From Trichosphaerium sp. ATCC 40318 (taxonomy: Eukaryota > Discosea > Flabellinia > Trichosidae): a stretch of 64,000 nucleotides of DNA. The stretch is from assembly GCA_038496445.1 (NCBI GenBank), contig JALMLS010000516.1:124001-188000 (forward strand), in the 5' to 3' direction. The notes beneath the pieces are model-generated. The model saw nothing but the letters and a program-made list of their open reading frames with translations, was not told the origin of the DNA and ran no database searches. Positions 26,600-40,824 of this stretch are shown here, piece by piece; the first letter of the stretch is position 1; the number at the start of each line of letters is the position of its first letter. The position numbers were made by a program, and so were the translations under genes.

Positions 26600-26977
26600 A
26601 GCTTAAAAGAAAAGTTATTTTCACCATGTTTTCTCAGTTTAAACAATAAAGCGCACTGGCAACTTGTAATTCGGTCATCTTTGCAGGACAATTACTTGCT
26701 TTTACTTAATTGTAGAATTTAATGCTGTATTAATTCAAAAACAGCCTAAGATCAAGTACGTCGCGTGGGCAATTATCAAATGTCAACAACAAACAGGTTT
26801 TAATGCATGTCAAGCGAGGTCAAGGAAATTTTTTGGTTTATTACAATTTTTCTTTTAAATATCTGGAATGGGGTACATGGTCCATGCTGTAGGCATAAAA
26901 AGCCATATTGGTAATCTAGGTAGTTATATCTTACTGTTACATGAAAATACAGCCTTGTCATTTCGAAATGAGGCTTT
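26600..26977. other. Intergenic, no gene seen
   Basis: About 380 bp of spacer before the 3' end of the complex I gene. Nothing recognised. Confidence 0.4.
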
Positions 26978-27984
<1,007 letters not shown>

Positions 27985-28242
27985 CTGTTGTTTCTTTTCG
28001 TAACTTTAAGCCAAGGCCAAATACACTGTAAGTTATACTGTCAAACTAACACCAATCGCCAAGAAAGGCCTGTAGTAACTTTACGAAAGAGATACAGCGT
28101 GTACTGTTTATGTTAACTGTTAGCTCAACTAAAAATACTCCTATGCTGTTTTGCGGTATTAGAAAACGCTGGTGTTGCCACTTGCCACTTATCAGGTGTG
28201 CTAGTGCACAAACTTTTTGATGTTTTCAGCAATTCACCAAGC

Positions 28243-31200
28243 ATGCAGAGGCCGTTGCAGAGCGTTGAGTATACGTCAGCAAAGATACGTATCCCTGACG
28301 CAGCGCGGTCGTATCCAACACGCAAAGGAGAGAACTTGAAGTTGTCGCGCTCTACAGAGACTTTAGGACCTTCAGCGGTCAAAAGACTCCTTAAAAGGAG
28401 ACAAAGACGCTCACAGAGCCTGAATCCGGCACTCCTTGCACAAAATAAGATAGAGGATGAAAAGCCAAAAGTAAAATCACCACCATCACCAAAGCCTCTG
28501 CCAAAGCACAATGTTCAGTCACCAAAAGGGTTACGGAAATTCCATACTCTAAGGAACCAAGACAAGGCGCAAAGAGGCCAACACTCGTCTTCATCGCCAC
28601 CACGACCATTGAAATCAAGTAAAGCTAAACTTTCAAAGAGTAACTCATGGATTAAAGCAAGTCCTATCTCACCGACAAACCAAGGCTCAGGTGGGTCTTA
28701 TTTAACAAAAAACAAGTTCATCTAATGGTAATTTATAGAACAAAATGTAGACGAACTTCGTCTCCGTCTGGAGAACCTTATTGCAGAGCACGCTAGAACG
28801 GAGATAAAAGTAGGGGTACGCATAAACAATAGGCGAAAATTTTTAAAACGGGAAATGAAAAATGCCCGTCAACATCATAACCTTTACAAAAAAGGCTATT
28901 CAAAAAAAATTATGCGAGTGGCAAGAATAAATCACGTGATTAAAATTTTTCCGGCAATTTTTTTTTTTGTTTTGGCTTGTCGTATCACTCCACTTTCTAA
29001 CGGTTCCTGTTAGCATATTTTAAAGACTATAAAAGATACGCGTGTCGAGCATAAGGCTGCGAGGAAAGAGATTATTCGTGTTCAAAAGCAAAATGAAAGG
29101 TAAAAAATCGATGGAAATTTTTTTTGATTTATTTATTTCTACGTTCTATTTGTTTTGATTTTTTTTTAAAAGCCTTCGTGAAGAGAAATATGATAAGGAG
29201 TTAAGTGTGAGAAAACAACAGCTTGAACAGTTTTTGGAGTGTGATTTTAGCGAGTCTACAATGGAGTTTGTTAATATTGCTAAAGACGCGCGAAATGCTC
29301 TTTCCACTGCTATAGAACAAACAGTTGTACGCTCTCATATTACTTTTCAATATATTATTTCAATATTTATCGGCACATTCACGTCATATATAACGATAGG
29401 TCAAGCTTACTAAGCAAAAAAAAAGAACTTTATTTGTACTGACGAGTGTTGTTAGAAAAAAGCAGAGCACTTGACCAGTTCTCGGGGGAGTGGAAATTTA
29501 TCAAACGTTAAAGGACGCAGTTTATTACGTGTTGGATCATTGAGGTCAATGAAAGGAAAAGAAGAACCTGTTTCACGTGAAGATTTGCTTGAAAAGATTG
29601 TAGTTTCACAAAAAGCTATGCAAGAAGTTGAAGGTACTTATCAAGTAAATATTTTTTTTTCTCGCTCCTTTTTGGCTGCTACACCACGTGATTACTCGTT
29701 TCCTGTTTCATGAATATGATTATTATAAATGTAATTATTACTAGATTCTCTTGTTGTCCTACAATTGCTTGGTGATCAGCAAAGAAAGATTTATGAGTTT
29801 CAACGTGAGCTACGGAAGGAAAATTCCGAAATGCAGCGGGAACTCAAAAAGCTTGAGGAAGAATCAATCGAGCTTGATAGACAAACATTACGCCTTAGTA
29901 CTGCTCATGGTGGATTATCTCTAGCGTGCCATGATGGATCTTTACATGCTTTGAAGGTACCTATTTGACGAGTCATGAATGTCTATCTCCCTACAGTGGA
30001 CGCCATTGATTTTCTTAATAGAATGCTCTTGATAAAAAGAGACTAGACAGAAAAACAGTCGAGGAAATTCAAATCACAGGTGCCAGTTTTAGGAATAAGT
30101 TAAGCGATGTTTGTAATATCAAGGTACGCTATGTTTTGTTTTGGTACTTCCTGAAATACCTTTTCTCCTTTTTTTGAATAATTTTCGAACTAGAAAATCG
30201 ATAGCCTTTTCGCTGTAGCTGAAGATACCTCAACAGAAGATATTCAACTCAACACTACTGTGTCCCCACCTGTTGTACGTTTAAAAAACATTTGAAAAAT
30301 ATTTTGCACGTGCGTTTTTATTGAAAGAAAACGTGCTGCTAGAACAATTTGTGTTTATGGTTTTATTAGTTTTTTTTGGTAACATTTTACTTTTTTGTTT
30401 GTTTGTTTCCCTTGTCATAACCCTTGTGCCAAGATTATGGTTGCTTCTCCACAAGGGCTTATTGATAGACTTACAAGCGCAAATTCATCAGACTTGAAGT
30501 TTAGGGATGCATTCTTGCTTACTTATCGTTGTTTTATGACGCCTACTGATGTTTTAGAAAAGTTGATTTTGCGGTACTAAAATCTCAATGTTTCTTGTTT
30601 CATTTGACTGATTATCGTTGTATTAGATATGTATTGACTCCAGATGATAAAGATATATCAATAAAAGATTTAGCAAAGAGTAGGATAGAACGTCAGAATG
30701 TCATACGACTGAGGTACGTCTTTTATTGTTAAAGATTCGAAATTTTTTTATCAATGTTTTTATTGTGTTTTGTACTCCCTCCCGAACGCTTTATTCTAAG
30801 TATGAAATAATAGAGTTCTAAACTATATTAAAATATGGGTTGAGTATTGGGAAGATTTTAGGAAAAATAGCAGGACACTGGTTGAAGTTTTGCTTAATTT
30901 TTTGAGAAACACTGCAAGCAAGATTAATCCAAAGATGGTTAGTCTTCGTTAGCTTTCCAGTTTTTGGCGTTGTTTGTTAGGTTACTAATATCTCACTCAT
31001 AGGCGAGAGGTATTATTGCGACATTAGCGGGAAAAGCAAAAGAAATTAGCTTCGAGAAGAAGAAATCAAAGCGAAGAAGACCTGTTTCTGTTGTTTATAA
31101 GTTAACTCAATTATTTAATGTTGTAACTGGTATTTATGATCCAGATACACCAGAGCATATCTCAACTATCACTGGTATAGCTCGTGAGTTAAATGTACTT

Positions 31201-32157
31201 GACTTGGATGCAAAAAAGGTACAAAAAATAAGAACGAGATTTGACAAACCTACTTTTTATTTTTTGGTTTCATTGCTTGCTGTCGTCATCTTATCTAATC
31301 TTGTAAGGTCGCAAGACAACTTGCTATAGTAGAAAGTCAAGTGGTGAAGCTTGTACAGCCTTCTGAGCTTCTAAAACAAGCATGGACGAAGAAATCAAGG
31401 GAGGATTTAGCACCTAACGTACTAGCGTTAGCAAGACTTTCAACAAAGGTACAGTTATTTCTTATTTCAAACTTTTCTCGATCACTCATTTGTTTTTTTC
31501 TATTTAGATAAGCGGATGGGTTATGACAGAAGTACTTAGTCAGCCTAATGTAATGCATCGCGCACTAGCAGTCAAAAAGTTTTTGGCCATTGCAAAGGAA
31601 TGTAGAGTATTACAAAATTTTAATGGGTTGATCGAAATAGTCGCTGGACTCCAGAATGCTGCTGTTTATCGACTTAAAAAGACATGGCAGGTTAGTATAA
31701 TAGTGAATAAGTGTTCATAGATTTAATATATTGATGTATAGGCTGTTGGTGCTGACGAGAATATCGGTGTGATTGAAGAGACTATAAAGTTACAAGGAAA
31801 CGGATTTAAATTATTACGAGAAAAAATGAGATCGTGCAAGCCTCCTATAATACCTTACATGGGTAAGTATTTTGTATTTATATTCCCTATTATTTACTCA
31901 TACTAGGATTCTATCTTACTGATTTATTACATATTGAGGAATCGGCAGAGACTTTTGTTAATGTCAATGATAAAAAATGTGTTAATTTCTTTAAGTTTAG
32001 AAAAATTTCTCAGATCATTAAAGAGATACAAGGCTATCAAGCTCATGGTTATAATATTTCTGTTGATAGTATATTACAAAAATATATTATTACATATAGA
32101 CCTATTACAATAGAGGAAGCTTTTAGAGTGTCTAAGGTAATCGAGCAAAAAACATGA
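28243..32157 (+). CDS. Ras guanine-nucleotide exchange factor (REM + Cdc25 domains)
   Basis: About 18 exons. N-terminus MQRPLQSVEYTSAKIRIPDA, then a long basic, Pro/Ser-rich disordered region (KSPPSPKPLPK; SSSSPPRPLKSS). Coiled-coil exons follow (VDELRLRLENLIAEHARTEI; RKIYEFQRELRKENSEMQRE, about 29790). REM/RasGEF_N: VASPQGLIDRLTS through DAFLLTYRCFMTPTDVLEKL (about 30440-30570). Catalytic Cdc25 domain: IARELNVLDLDAKKVARQLA, SELLKQAW, VMHRALAVKKFLAIAKECRV, LQNFNGLIEIVAGLQNAAVY, RLKKTW, PYMGFYLTDLLHIEE, and INFF-type FKFRKISQIIKEIQGYQ near the end. It should load a Ras-family GTPase with GTP; the coiled coil suggests dimerisation. Start Met is the first in frame after 28198; an upstream exon is possible. 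Confidence 0.88.
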
Positions 32158-32521
32158 GGAAGTAAAAAAAAAAAGAAATACAAAAAATACATGCTGTACA
32201 TTAAAAATAAAATCTCTAATTGTCGACTAAACAACTCAATATTTTTTGTTTGTGTTTAAGAACTGTATGGGTAGAGGCAGTTTGAAATGCTTAACGAACA
32301 TTTGAGTAGCAAGGTAAACAATTTGACAGCCAGATTCTCTTTGGTAAAGAAACCTTGACTTCAGACTTATGTCTTCTAAGAGCTGGAGGCAAATCACGTG
32401 CTAGAAAAGGCATTTATTTGAAATACTAAACTTAAAAAGATGACGTCTTTCAGTATGCTAAAAGTGTCATAACCAAGTCAATGGGTTTGATTTTATTAGA
32501 AATAGCACTTGTGTCTGCGAT
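32158..32521. other. Spacer with a 59-bp copied piece
   Basis: No gene. The piece 32455-32513 (GTGTCATAACCAAGTCAATG..., then ATTTTATTAGAAATAGCACT) is the reverse complement of 21843-21903 with few changes. Confidence 0.6.
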
Positions 32522-33130
32522 GGTTGCAATAAAAACATAGAATGTAACAAAAAAAGATCCATAGAGCCGAAGCTCCAATATTTTAATTCGATAAAGTAAG
32601 TAAATTACTGATGGATCTGGAAGAAAAAGGTTGTCATAGAGTTTTTATTTACGATCAAACTCAAATAAAAAAAAAAGTGGTTAGAATTTTTTACTAATTA
32701 CCCTTGACAACCATCTAATCATTGCACGCAAAACAAATAAGTGACATAGTTAACAAAAGCTGCTATCAGGTAGCTGCATTGATTTTTCTATCCATTCATG
32801 AAACTAGAAAACTCACATATTTTTGGTTTTCTATTCTTGTGGTGCGTTTTTGTTCGAAAAGGAAGACCTTAATGGACAAACATAATAGAGATTGTTTATA
32901 CCATTTCCTAATCCAGCCTACATTCGATAGAACATGATGAAAACAATGTAAATATATTCTCAAAGGATAAGTAAGAGTAAGTTTACTAATACGTAGTCTG
33001 TAATGAGACATTCTTGCATATAGCGTACAGTGGACAGTATCACACTTACCTTTTGATTACTGTTAGTTTCGTATTAATTATCCAATCTACAATAAACAGA
33101 GTAATGTGCGAAACTATTGTGGTTTATCCT
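32522..33130 (-). repeat. Duplicated segment, copy 2 (inverted copy of 19200-19822)
   Basis: The core 32522-33010 is almost identical to 19333-19822 in reverse complement. Weaker similarity to about 33130 matches the last exons of the F-box gene at 18010, including AGTAATCAAAAGGTAAGTG (donor) against AGTAATCAAATGGTGAGTA. Open frames here are remnants. Confidence 0.8.
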
Positions 33131-33309
33131 CTTCGCCTTGAGCATAAAGTAGGTACTCACAGCCTGATAACGAATAAAGAGATTCACCATAAACAGCTAT
33201 TGGTTGTAATACTTTGGTATTTCGAATAATTACTCATTTGCTGTTAATCTATTGTAGAATGTTTTATTTCTTTTTTTTTAATTTTTTTTCCTTTTGATAA
33301 AACACGTGT
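33131..33309. other. Spacer before the GPI-protein gene
   Basis: Short spacer with poly-T runs at 33270-33292. No gene seen. Confidence 0.3.
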
Positions 33310-36300
33310 TTATGGTAGCATCATTACATAACAGATCATGAAGGAGAGTATTGTTACAAAAGATATGAGGGATGTAGCACCCGATGAAGGTTGATTAGGA
33401 TCTACTATAGCTTGTGTAGGTTCACTTGGTGCAACAGGTGAAACAGGTGCTATAACAGGTTCTCCCCATTGTCCTGATACTGATGTACCATCAGGACAAC
33501 GTATATTTCCGTTTCTTGTACCATCTAAAGTACAATATCATCAGTCGAAGAACAAGTAAGATAAAAAGCAAAGTCTGTATTGCACGCACCAAGTACTTCA
33601 ATATGAGGAATAGTCTCAAGAGCTGTTAAGTAATCATCACATTTCATAACCTTCAAAATATCTTCTCTTGTAGGTGTACCAGCTGTTACAACAGTTGTTA
33701 GTAAATGATCATTGAAGCATTTATGGTTTTGTTACCTGCAATTGCAATTGTGATTTCAGCAAAATTAGGTTGTGTTAGTTTAATCCGATTTGGATCAACA
33801 GTAACAACAGCAAGAGATACCTTCTCTATTCTAGCTGCCAATAGGGTTCGTATCTGAGTTAGAGCCCACTAGGAGACAATAGTGAGCACAGGATTTGCTA
33901 GCTGGTTGAAGACAAAACAGTTTCTTCAGTTTACTTTTCTTGCAAGAGCAAGGCAGTAAAGAAAAATCAAAAAGAACAAGAACTAAGCTTGATTTTGTAA
34001 AGCGTTATAGTTTGCTAAAAAAAAACGTACTTTGGTGAGCGGTCCAGTGAGGACTTTGAAACGGAAAGTTCCAAGTATATCAGCTGATGTCGCATTAGCA
34101 GCAGGGTCTGGGTTTGAGTCTACAATTGTTCCACCGACATCCACAACTCCTTCTCCTGCTGGAACTTCTATCTTTTTCACAGGCTTGGTTCCTGGAGGGT
34201 AAACAAATGCGGTAAAGCCGACTAAACAACAAAAAACATAAGCCACAACCAACAGCAAAAAAAAAAAGTTATTTACCGTTGTTGATCTTCCATGGGTCTT
34301 CTGGGTCAGGCACAATATCATCAGGTCTTGCTTGCACGTGGTCTACTACAACAATATCTTCAGGAGCTACGTATCCATCAACACATTGAGAAGGTCCTCT
34401 GGTAGACATGGATGGTCCAAAAATGGTCGTTTTATCAGCAGGGATTTCAGTGCTGTTTTTGGTAATAATGCAACGATCGACTGTACCACCATCGTCTTTC
34501 AACTGAAAGAGAAGAGTTAATACTGAAGAACTATGTTCCCACTTAAACTCTATATGGCGTACCCAAAGATTAAACCTGTGCATGCCTACATCGAGGTTTG
34601 CTGTGATTGTTTTTGGGTTCCATAGCCAGAACCATCGTCCGCCTCCCGAACCTCTTTCATCTTGATGAAACGTAAGCAACTTTCGCTCTAAAGTTTTGCA
34701 CACGTGTGCTCCTTACCTAAGACTTTACCATCAATACCAACATAATAACCTTGGCCGCCATCTTGAATAGCAATAGCTCTGCAGGCAACAGTATATTCAC
34801 CAGCCTCTGTGATCTATAAATCATTGTTTAGTAAATATGAGAATCTTGATGACTAACCTTGAAGTTGTAGTCTAGTCGAGGGGCTGTATCAAGATTTTCT
34901 GGAGCGATAACTAAGCCTTTCTCGTCAGTTACCATTACAGCATCACCAGCTACGAGCATTGTGTAAGTATAACATATCTCAGAAACGTGGACGAAAAAGT
35001 TTCCAGTCTCATTGAGTATTGTTTACCTGCTCCTCCTTTTTCTAGTCTAACCCACTCGTGTGTTGCAGACCTGACGTTGTTATCGTAAAGTTCAACTTCT
35101 ATAACAAGTGTGCCATCCTTTTCTTCATAGTACTCACATGGTTCCTGGACACGCATAAGATCTTGCAATAAGGAAAAAAAAAAGAGCTAATCTTACAGGT
35201 ACATCTGGTACTTCGTTTGGACCAGGAGGTGTGTTATCTGTTAGTTGTAACACATGAAAGTAACCAAGACCTTCAGGATACCACCATCTATTGTATCTGT
35301 CTGTAGCATGAGCTATTGATTTTGTGTCATCCCACGCATGAACCTGAACAAAATGTTATTGGTACAAAAAGACAAAAAAAAAAGTTACAACGAGCGTACC
35401 CAAGCAATATCTCCGTTAGGCAACTCCTGGAATACACTGTTTCTTAGTGGAAAGAATCCTTTATCAGTGATCTCTTGAGGGCCACGTTGGAAGACACCAT
35501 CTATACCAGAGTTAATCTTCTCAATCCACATGTTTCAAAGAGCTCTCACCTTTGTTGATTTCTGCTACATAATAATGTTTTGGTCCAGTAACAATACTCG
35601 ATTTTGGCGTAGTATACCAAAACAACAAGTAATTATCGCGTTTGTACTTTATCAAACGGCCACCACGTGCCCAGAGTTGGTTGTAATCTGTGATCCAAAT
35701 TTTTTCAACAACATTACCGTGTATATCAAGCTAAGAAAGTGTAAGTGGTATACTAACTTACTAAAAACAAAAGGTGACGTTGGCTCTTTTTATACCTTTA
35801 TAAGGGCGACATCAGTTCCGTCATCCTCGTAGGTCTTTGTAGGACCATATGTTTCATATCTAGGAGCACAGAAAGTGACCATGAAGCCATCACCTTCGTG
35901 GTTCAATACAATATCGCCTATTCAAACAAATAGTGAGTTTCTTCTTTTTTTAACAAAACTGAAAAGGTTGGACCTAGAGCAGCTTCCGCGTTAATGTTTT
36001 TGGTCTTAAACTTAAATAAAGTCACACTGTTATTAAGAGGGTTTATGGTAACAATAGTCGCTAAATCACCAAGGTGTACTAGGGTTCAAATATAAGTCAC
36101 AAAAACGCAGGACTCATTAAACATGTTTACGGGAAAGAATAAGTTTGTGCACGTGAATGAGGCATATTTTTCTTTTGTTTGTGAACGTACCAGGTATGAT
36201 GTTTCCTGTTTTTGGGTCTACGCCCACACGACTGTCTACAGGGTGACCATTTCCACCTACGTTCGCAATTAACCGCTGAATAGTGTACTGCATTTTTACC

Positions 36301-37619
36301 CCAACATTTTCCATAAACAGGGTTTGATGAGTCGGTTGTAACCTTAGTTTCAGCGTCGAAATCTGGTGGTCCAGTAGCACTAAAGTAACGCCATGTTTGT
36401 GCGGTATGTCCAACACTACCAGTGCCAGTACCCAAACCTAGAGCGATAACTGTTAGATCAGTTTTTGGGTATAAATTTCCGTGTACAAGATGGTGCGCGT
36501 CCATTAACAACATGTGTTGCCAAATAACTTGGTCCGTTACCGTATAAATTAGGAGAGTATGCTAGATGAGATTCACCAGATAGCCTACAAGACCAATCAG
36601 AGGAGAGATTTCAAAACCAAGAGATTGTAATTAAAAATAAAATCCAGATAACTTACCACGGCCAACCTCCAAGTCTAATAGCACGTGTTAGTTGTCAATA
36701 CTAGTATTTAGAGATTACCTGTTTTCGATAATTTTCTCAACGCCTCTATTACCGTTTGCGTCCATTTTTAAGAACCACATGTCCTTCCAATCCTCAGATG
36801 TTTGATTTTGAAGGCCTTTAGTTAGCAAGGATTGATCTTCAAGTCGACTAAACATGATAGCCATTGAATCATCGTCATGAAGAACAAATCCGGCTGCTCT
36901 CTTTGGAAGCTTATCTGTAATAGCAATATTGCTCTAAACATCGGAGTTAAATTATAAAAAAGAAGAGAAAACATTTCATAAAAAAAACGTGAACAAAAAT
37001 CAATGCCCAAACATCCCATACCATTTCATATTCTTGGTTATTTTTAAGGGCTCACACGTGAGTTTGAATGGTTTTTTAGAAAGTAGTTTTGAAAATACGA
37101 AGTTGGTTTTTTTTATGTTTTTCTACCTTTACAGACCAATCCGCAGTACTTATAGTAGTTATGTGTACTGCTCTGACATCTTGAAACGCGAGGTTGTTAC
37201 AACAGGAATATGTACCCTCTGTCCAAACGACAACAGCCTCGTTACCGCTTGATTTAATTCTGAACCACATTGGCGCTACTACGCCTATGCGATGAAACCC
37301 GTTTACTCTATTTTGGATTAAAACCGTAAAACTCGACTACTGCAAACGAATTCTGGTACACTATACGTGTAATGGTGGTTTTAGATGGTTTTGATAGTTA
37401 ATAAACAAATATAGCGCACATAAAATAGACTTACTGTAGTGTATTTGTAAAGCGCGCTGTGCTAGATTCCCATAGTATAGGCTTGTTCTCTGGTGTATTT
37501 ACCCTCGTAACTTGAACGCTGAAAGGCTCCCACCATGATGGAAATTCTGTAGCGCAGCAAAGCACTACTAGTGTGGCTAGCACTAATTTAAGCCCGAAAG
37601 AGTTGTATGAGCTGCTCAT
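33310..37619 (-). CDS. Large secreted, GPI-anchor-like surface protein
   Basis: About 15 exons on the minus strand. N-terminus MSSSYNSFGLKLVLATLVVL with CCATEF: signal peptide. The N-terminal two thirds reads as propeller-like repeats of extracellular type (GDIVLNHEGDGFMVTFCAPR; NVVEKIWITDYNQLWARGGR; LPNGDIAWVHAWDDTKSIAH). Middle: EYTVACRAIAIQDGGQGYYV and GGGRWFWLWNPKTITANLDV with GMHRFNLWVRHIEF, a carbohydrate-binding-module-like jelly-roll pattern. Next, a Pro/Asp linker and a small domain (FRFKVLTGPLTKV, IRTLLAARIEKVSLAVVTVD). The C-terminus is a Pro/Thr/Ser linker (PVIAPVSPVAPSEPTQAI) and a hydrophobic tail SLISFVTILSFMICYVMMLP at the stop, as in GPI-anchored proteins. Probable cell-surface recognition or adhesion protein; family not recognised. 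Confidence 0.75.
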
Positions 37620-38109
37620 TTACACTCTTTGTCTTGGAGAATCTTTTTTTGGCTTTACTTAAGAGCGGAAAATTAAGTTTCCCGTTCACACGGTCCAAAC
37701 ACTTTAACCCGTGCCGAATCAGTGTACAATGGAAACCACCAGCTTTCACCTCAGCGTTGTAAAACTTCATTGGAATTTACCTCTGTGCACTATCACGTGC
37801 GTTTGACTTGCAATGTTACACACATCATGTCACTATAGTTGAAGCGTATAAACTATCTGTGGTTGCTTTTAGAATCCTTCAAGTTGAACATGTGACAAAA
37901 AAATGTAAACGAAGAGGTGCCCATTCCTAAAATAAGGTTTTATTAATCCAATCTTTTACGCATTGGTTGTAAACATTAGAAGTACCTGACACGACGAAGC
38001 GTAGTGTACCTATTCAGCCTATCACAGGTAAATGTCTCTTGATAATGCCAATGCCCTTTGTAGTAGCTACTACTTAATTGTTTGGAGCTTCTTAATCTCC
38101 AGTACTTAG
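37620..38109. other. Intergenic, no gene seen
   Basis: Upstream region of the surface-protein gene. Small open frames (37588-37770, 37976-38182) carry no recognisable sequence. Confidence 0.4.
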
Positions 38110-38779
38110 AGATACGTTTTCTTGTAAGAAAAACAAAAGTATCCTCCCTAGGTGAGGACACGGTATTTTTATTTGTTTTCATTCAGATGCACTTCCTAGG
38201 TAAGGCCGCTGGTTATTTTTTTTGAGAATTCTTTTTTTTTTAGGTACCAAGTAAGTTCTATGTTCACCGATACTTTCAGATCACGGAAGCCGCTCATAGA
38301 TTTGTTACTTTTTTTTTTTTTTTTGTATTTTTGTGTTGGTTTTATAGACCGACCATTATGTGTCTACTTTCGTCAGCCACTACGAAAGGTTTAAGGGGGG
38401 GTTTATGTGAGTCGCTTCGGTTAGTCAAACCGAAACTAGCTGTGGAGAACTACTTCCATCTGATATTTAGAATATATTCGTTTCTTTTTATACCCATAAA
38501 GTTGTCGAAAAAATAAATTGTGGGAGATCGAAGCTTCTAGAAGCTTTTATTTTTTCATAAAAAACAAAGCACGCTACTGGCGTATATCGCGCATAAAACT
38601 ACCAACGGTGTCGATTTCAGTGGTTTTCGTGCTGTGGATTTTTTGGATATTTAAATCAGAAAAAAAGAGGAAAGCTCTATTTTTACTTATTGTATGATTC
38701 TGCGATGCTGTGAGCCACCCAGGGCACCTCAACCCATGTACGTTCTCTCCAGTAGCTTAAAAACAAGTTACACATAGTG
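38110..38779 (-). mobile_element. Dispersed repeat, short copy
   Basis: Reverse-complement copy of 12174-13044, about 670 bp. It keeps both ends and the poly-A tract (here poly-T at about 38309-38324) but lacks about 300 bp of the other copy, having instead a different stretch of about 130 bp at 38521-38650. No open frame for a transposase. Confidence 0.7.
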
Positions 38780-39215
38780 TTACGACAAAACTACGACGTA
38801 GATTAATCCTATGATACAAGCAGGCGTTACCGACTGAAACTGGAACGTTTTTGGATCATTTATCATTGATGCTCCTTTACTACGTTAATCATTAGTATGT
38901 CCCTTGTACGAAAGTGCATCTGTAAAGATGACAAACAAGAAAAACTATACTATTGTTAATAATCTGAAGCACTGACTCATAATACTCCCATTCGCCTATG
39001 TGTAGTGACTGTACACGAAATTCGTTCGAGAAAAAAAGCAAACAAACAAATCTGCATTTAAAAAGTTGCTAGGTACCATTTTCTTTTTATTTTTGTGTTT
39101 TTGACATTTAAAAGCAAGTATATGTAGTAGGTTTGTTATGAACACTTTTGGTAATATATTCTACAAGCAAGCGTAGTCATTAACTCACGTACATACACAT
39201 GACGCATCATTTTTC
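38780..39215. other. Intergenic, no gene seen
   Basis: About 435 bp of AT-rich spacer between the repeat and the NPF-protein gene. Confidence 0.4.
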
Positions 39216-40510
39216 CTACTTCTTTGGTTTTGTACTTGTTCGCGTGTATGTGACTGTTACGCGGAACGCAAACTGTGTAATATTATGGTACTCGTCAAGC
39301 TTAGGAATACAGAGCTGAGAATATTGGACTCCTTTAATCAATTCTCCTGCTGTTGTAACCCAAGAAGTGGCTTCTTTCATTACACCATGTAGTAGCGCGT
39401 CAACATCAACACCAGGTGGAGAAGCAAATATTTCAAACTAAAGCAAGGAGGTTTAGAGAAAAATCGTGTTTTAGTCGAACTGAGCTGTTCAACGAAATAA
39501 ATAAAAACGTAAAGCATGTTTACGCGTGCACTCGCACGTACCCCTTGTGTACCAGCCGCCATAGATCCAATTGTATCTCGATGAGACGTTGCGCCAGCGT
39601 CTACCTCTGTAATTTCAATCTCGCACTCTATCGTTAGAGGTATATCATCCAAGTTATCACCAATAAGTACTTGACCTTTACTTAATTTGATAGGACTCAA
39701 TACTGAAGTGAGTTTGCTTCAGAAAAAAAAAAAAGTCAGTTTGAGAAGATAAAAATAATCAAAAGTGTCATTAGACGCGTTCAAAAAATACGATAGAATA
39801 ATACTATTAGGAATTAAGAGAAAAAGAGCTTGTAGAAAAAATACAGACAGATTTTCTTGTTTTAAAGTTTTAAAACGTCACTTACAATCTCTTGTTGATG
39901 CCTATGGGCGCAAGGGGTTGTGATACTCCTCTGGTTACTTTTTGTTTACTCTCAAGCATCTAGCATCCCAACGTTACAAAAGTCATAATAGAACAGTTAA
40001 CACGTACAAACATGATGCATACGCTTGCTGTGCGTAAGTTGCCTGCCGCTTTGATTACAATGGGCGACTTGAATTGCGGATTAAAGCCCGCAACATACGC
40101 AGAGCTCTTTTGGTTCTTTTGGTCGACTTTACCATCTTGTATAGACCAACGAAGTTTGGATTTGGTCTTTGATTTAGAGCCGATCTATAGCGACGTGAGA
40201 ACGAACTCAAGGCACTTGTACTTACCAACGGGTTATCAGCTGACACGCCAATAATGCGAATGTCAGAGATTGTAACGTTATACTCCGAGAAGTTATGCTA
40301 TAGCAGTTTAGCGTCGTTGTGGTGTTTCTTTCAAAGTAACGCGTATGACAAAATAACACGTACCTGAGAAGACTCCAAGTTCACGAAAGGATTATCTCCA
40401 GAGTCTGGTACAGCAACACCGGTTGAGAACGGGTTATCACCAGCAATTTGAGGTTCTCCTCCTTCTAAGCCGTTAAGATCGGCGTTAGCGTTTCTAAAAG
40501 GGTTGTCCAT
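39216..40510 (-). CDS. Protein with three N-terminal NPF motifs (EH-domain ligand?)
   Basis: Exons on the minus strand from Met at 40510: MDNPFRNANADLNGLEGGEP with two more DNPF motifs in the same exon (GDNPFST, GDNPFVN); NVTISDIRIIGVSADNPL; KLRWSIQDGKVDQKNQKSSA; MLESKQKVTRGVSQPLAPIG; LSPIKLSKGQVLIGDNLDDI with PLTIECEIEITEVDAG; and a last exon FEIFASPPGVDVDALLHGVM to FAFRVTVTYTRTSTKPKK. NPF tripeptides bind EH domains in endocytic adaptors, so a role in membrane traffic is plausible. No membrane segments, so it is not a SCAMP. The beta-rich C-terminal half is unrecognised. Confidence 0.65.
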
Positions 40511-40824
40511 CTCTCCTAGTATGCTACCGCGTGTAAGTGTATTTTCAAAGCTGCGGGGAATAAATGGCTTTTGATGCAGGTTTGACTGAGTGTCAGCAAT
40601 GGTCTTGCTGTTCGAATCACAAAGCGCAAGAGTACATATTTTTGGGTTTTGTTGTCGCTAATACAAAAATACGCTAGCGTACCCTGTTTTCTCCGCCATA
40701 TTGTATTATTACGCACTATGCAACTATTGTGTCTCGTTTGCAAAGAAATATAAAAATTCTTGAATTTCTGTTGAAATGATACACAAGAACAGTTGAGACA
40801 CAGGTTCGGTGTAGTGCGGCTCTA
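40511..40824. other. Shared upstream region of divergent genes
   Basis: About 310 bp between the NPF-protein gene (minus) and the BTB-receiver gene (plus). A bidirectional promoter is likely; I see no distinct site. Confidence 0.4.

Noticed and set aside
35530-35832. Plus-strand 100-residue frame
   Set aside because: It is the shadow of well-supported exons of the minus-strand surface-protein gene.
38331-38516. Plus-strand frame in the short repeat copy
   Set aside because: It lies over repeat sequence and is broken in the long copy.
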